Source: Nitrospirota bacterium (GTDB taxonomy: Bacteria; Nitrospirota; Nitrospiria; Nitrospirales; Nitrospiraceae). From it: a DNA stretch of 64,000 nucleotides. The notes under the pieces were generated by a model, which was given only the letters and a program-made list of their open reading frames with translations, was not told the origin of the DNA and made no database searches. Shown in pieces: positions 63,219-64,000 of this stretch. The DNA lies in assembly GCA_016219645.1 (NCBI GenBank), contig JACRLR010000030.1, forward strand, positions 33,044-97,043, written 5' to 3'. The translations under genes and the position numbers were made by a program. Within the stretch, counting starts at the first letter, position 1; every line of letters starts with the position of its first letter.

Positions 63219-63758
63219 ATGGAACGTATCTTCGGTCGGCCGATCGTGACGCAAGAGGAAATGCGTGCCAGGATACGTGAATTGGGCAAGCAGATTACGG
63301 CCGATTATACAGGGAAGGATTTCGTCTTGGTGGGGGTGCTGAAGGGGGCCTATGCCTTCTATGCCGATTTGGCCCGCGCAATCAGAATTCCCATGCGGGT
63401 GGATTTTCTTATGGTGACCAGTGATGGATCTCGATCAAAGAAGTCGGGCAAGGCAAAAAAGGTGACGGAGCTGACCGAAGACATCAAGGGGAAAGATGTG
63501 TTGCTGGTGGAGGACATCGTCGATTCCGGGCTGACGGCGCAGCACTTGGTCAAGACCTTGGCCCAAAAAAAGCCGCGGTCGATTAAAGTCTGTACGTTGC
63601 TGAGTAAACCGGATGGGCGGACCGTCGATCTTGTCATCGACTATGTGGGATTCAAGATTCCGAACAAGTATGTGGTCGGGTATGGACTAGACTACCAACA
63701 AAAGTACCGGAACCTGCCCTACCTGGCGGTATTGGATGTGGAGGAAGAGCAAGAGTAG
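63219..63758 (+). CDS. hpt: Hypoxanthine phosphoribosyltransferase
   Basis: Salvages hypoxanthine and guanine with PRPP. The 179-residue type I phosphoribosyltransferase has the PRPP loop VLLVEDIVDSGLTAQHL, the flexible loop region MVTSDGSRSKKSGKAK and VGYGLDYQQKYRNLPYLAVL near the C-terminus. It follows tilS after 6 bases, as in many bacteria, and precedes ftsH. Confidence 0.96.
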   Translation: MERIFGRPIVTQEEMRARIRELGKQITADYTGKDFVLVGVLKGAYAFYADLARAIRIPMRVDFLMVTSDGSRSKKSGKAKKVTELTEDIKGKDVLLVEDIVDSGLTAQHLVKTLAQKKPRSIKVCTLLSKPDGRTVDLVIDYVGFKIPNKYVVGYGLDYQQKYRNLPYLAVLDVEEEQE

Positions 63759-63787
63759 GGCTTGGTCGTCGAGGTTCAGGCACACGG

Positions 63788-63817
63788 TTGTTAGTTCGAA
63801 TGCGCCTGTGGTAATAT
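63788..63817 (+). promoter_or_regulatory. Candidate promoter for ftsH
   Basis: TTGTTA at 63788-63793 and TAATAT at 63812-63817, 18 bases apart, resemble a sigma70 promoter. They lie about 55 bases before the ftsH start in the 113-base gap after hpt. Confidence 0.4.
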
Positions 63818-63871
63818 CAGGCACGGTTAAGGGGTGCTGATTCTGCCAGTGCCATCCACAAGGAGATCTGG

Positions 63872-64000
63872 ATGAATTCCAGGACGAAGAATATACTTTT
63901 CTGGGTCGTCGTCGGCCTCTTCATGATTTTGTTATTTAACCTGTTCAGTGTGCCGCATCATGAGCCTGAAGAAGAAGTGATTTTCAGTGAGTTTATGTCG
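63872..64000 (+). CDS. ftsH: ATP-dependent zinc metalloprotease FtsH, N-terminal part
   Basis: The first 43 codons of a gene cut by the right edge of the window. The product starts MNSRTKNILFWVVVG and continues through one transmembrane helix to FSVPHHEPEEEVIFSEFMS, typical of the FtsH N-terminal membrane anchor and early periplasmic domain (usual FxxF/SEFM start). AAGGAG lies 9 bases before the ATG. FtsH degrades membrane and regulatory proteins; its place after tilS-hpt supports the call. The AAA+ and protease domains are outside the window. Confidence 0.85.
   Translation, partial: MNSRTKNILFWVVVGLFMILLFNLFSVPHHEPEEEVIFSEFMS

Overview
The window is an ordinary, densely coded bacterial chromosome segment with short intergenic gaps. 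It has about 70 protein genes, one tRNA gene, one likely structured RNA gene and several dispersed intergenic repeats. Gene content and protein style point to Nitrospira or a close relative in Nitrospirota: type III glutamine synthetase, B12-dependent ribonucleotide reductase, a ccsA-hemA-hemC-cobA/hemD-hemB run, many small PilZ proteins and lipoproteins, and intergenic repeats beginning GGATGCTGAAAAAG. This assignment is inference, since no rRNA or other phylogenetic marker was compared. No prophage, insertion sequence, CRISPR array or integron is visible. Layout. 1-6.3 kb: uvrA (5' part only), msrB and lon on the minus strand, then type III glutamine synthetase and two tiny coupled ORFs. 6.3-9.8 kb: an RlmL-type methyltransferase, a NUDIX protein, an antitoxin/RelE-like toxin/IscA-like operon and two PilZ proteins. 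9.9-16.7 kb: mutY-mutT-exonuclease operon, a lipoprotein, a small membrane protein and the methylthiotransferases mtaB-miaB. 16.8-24.4 kb: an AmpG-like permease, nrdJ behind NrdR and DnaA sites, an ACT protein and an RlpA-like lipoprotein. 24.7-28.9 kb: CNNM/CorC-type protein, ligA and a LysM lipoprotein. 28.9-36.0 kb: the full tryptophan pathway trpEGDC-FBA, interrupted only by repeats. 36.1-44.3 kb (minus strand): a GNA1162-like lipoprotein, an outer-membrane barrel protein, and lnt-prfB-lysS-lolC/E-lolD, linking lipoprotein maturation and export with translation genes; prfB carries the classic +1 frameshift. 44.9-47.2 kb: pal, a second lipoprotein, a PilZ protein, and a 6S-like RNA candidate with its own promoter and a strong terminator. 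47.3-52.5 kb (mainly minus strand): argJ, argC, rplM-rpsI, two tandem bifunctional-nuclease-domain proteins, a YggX-like protein and tRNA-Leu(CAA). 52.7-64 kb: a secreted protein, a divergent RsmI, and a long plus-strand run ccsA-hemA-hemC-cobA/hemD-CBS-hemB-ribF-tilS-hpt-ftsH (5' part) that makes tetrapyrroles and FAD. The most unusual non-coding signal is a repeat family whose end sits exactly two bases after the TAG stop codon of four genes (ACT protein, trpC, trpA, argC). Two 149-bp copies in opposite orientation 25 kb apart differ at only one base by eye. I found no clearly new multi-gene system. The best candidates for something undescribed are the 6S-like RNA, the toxin/antitoxin operon carrying a cysteine-less IscA-like protein, and the stop-codon-anchored repeats.
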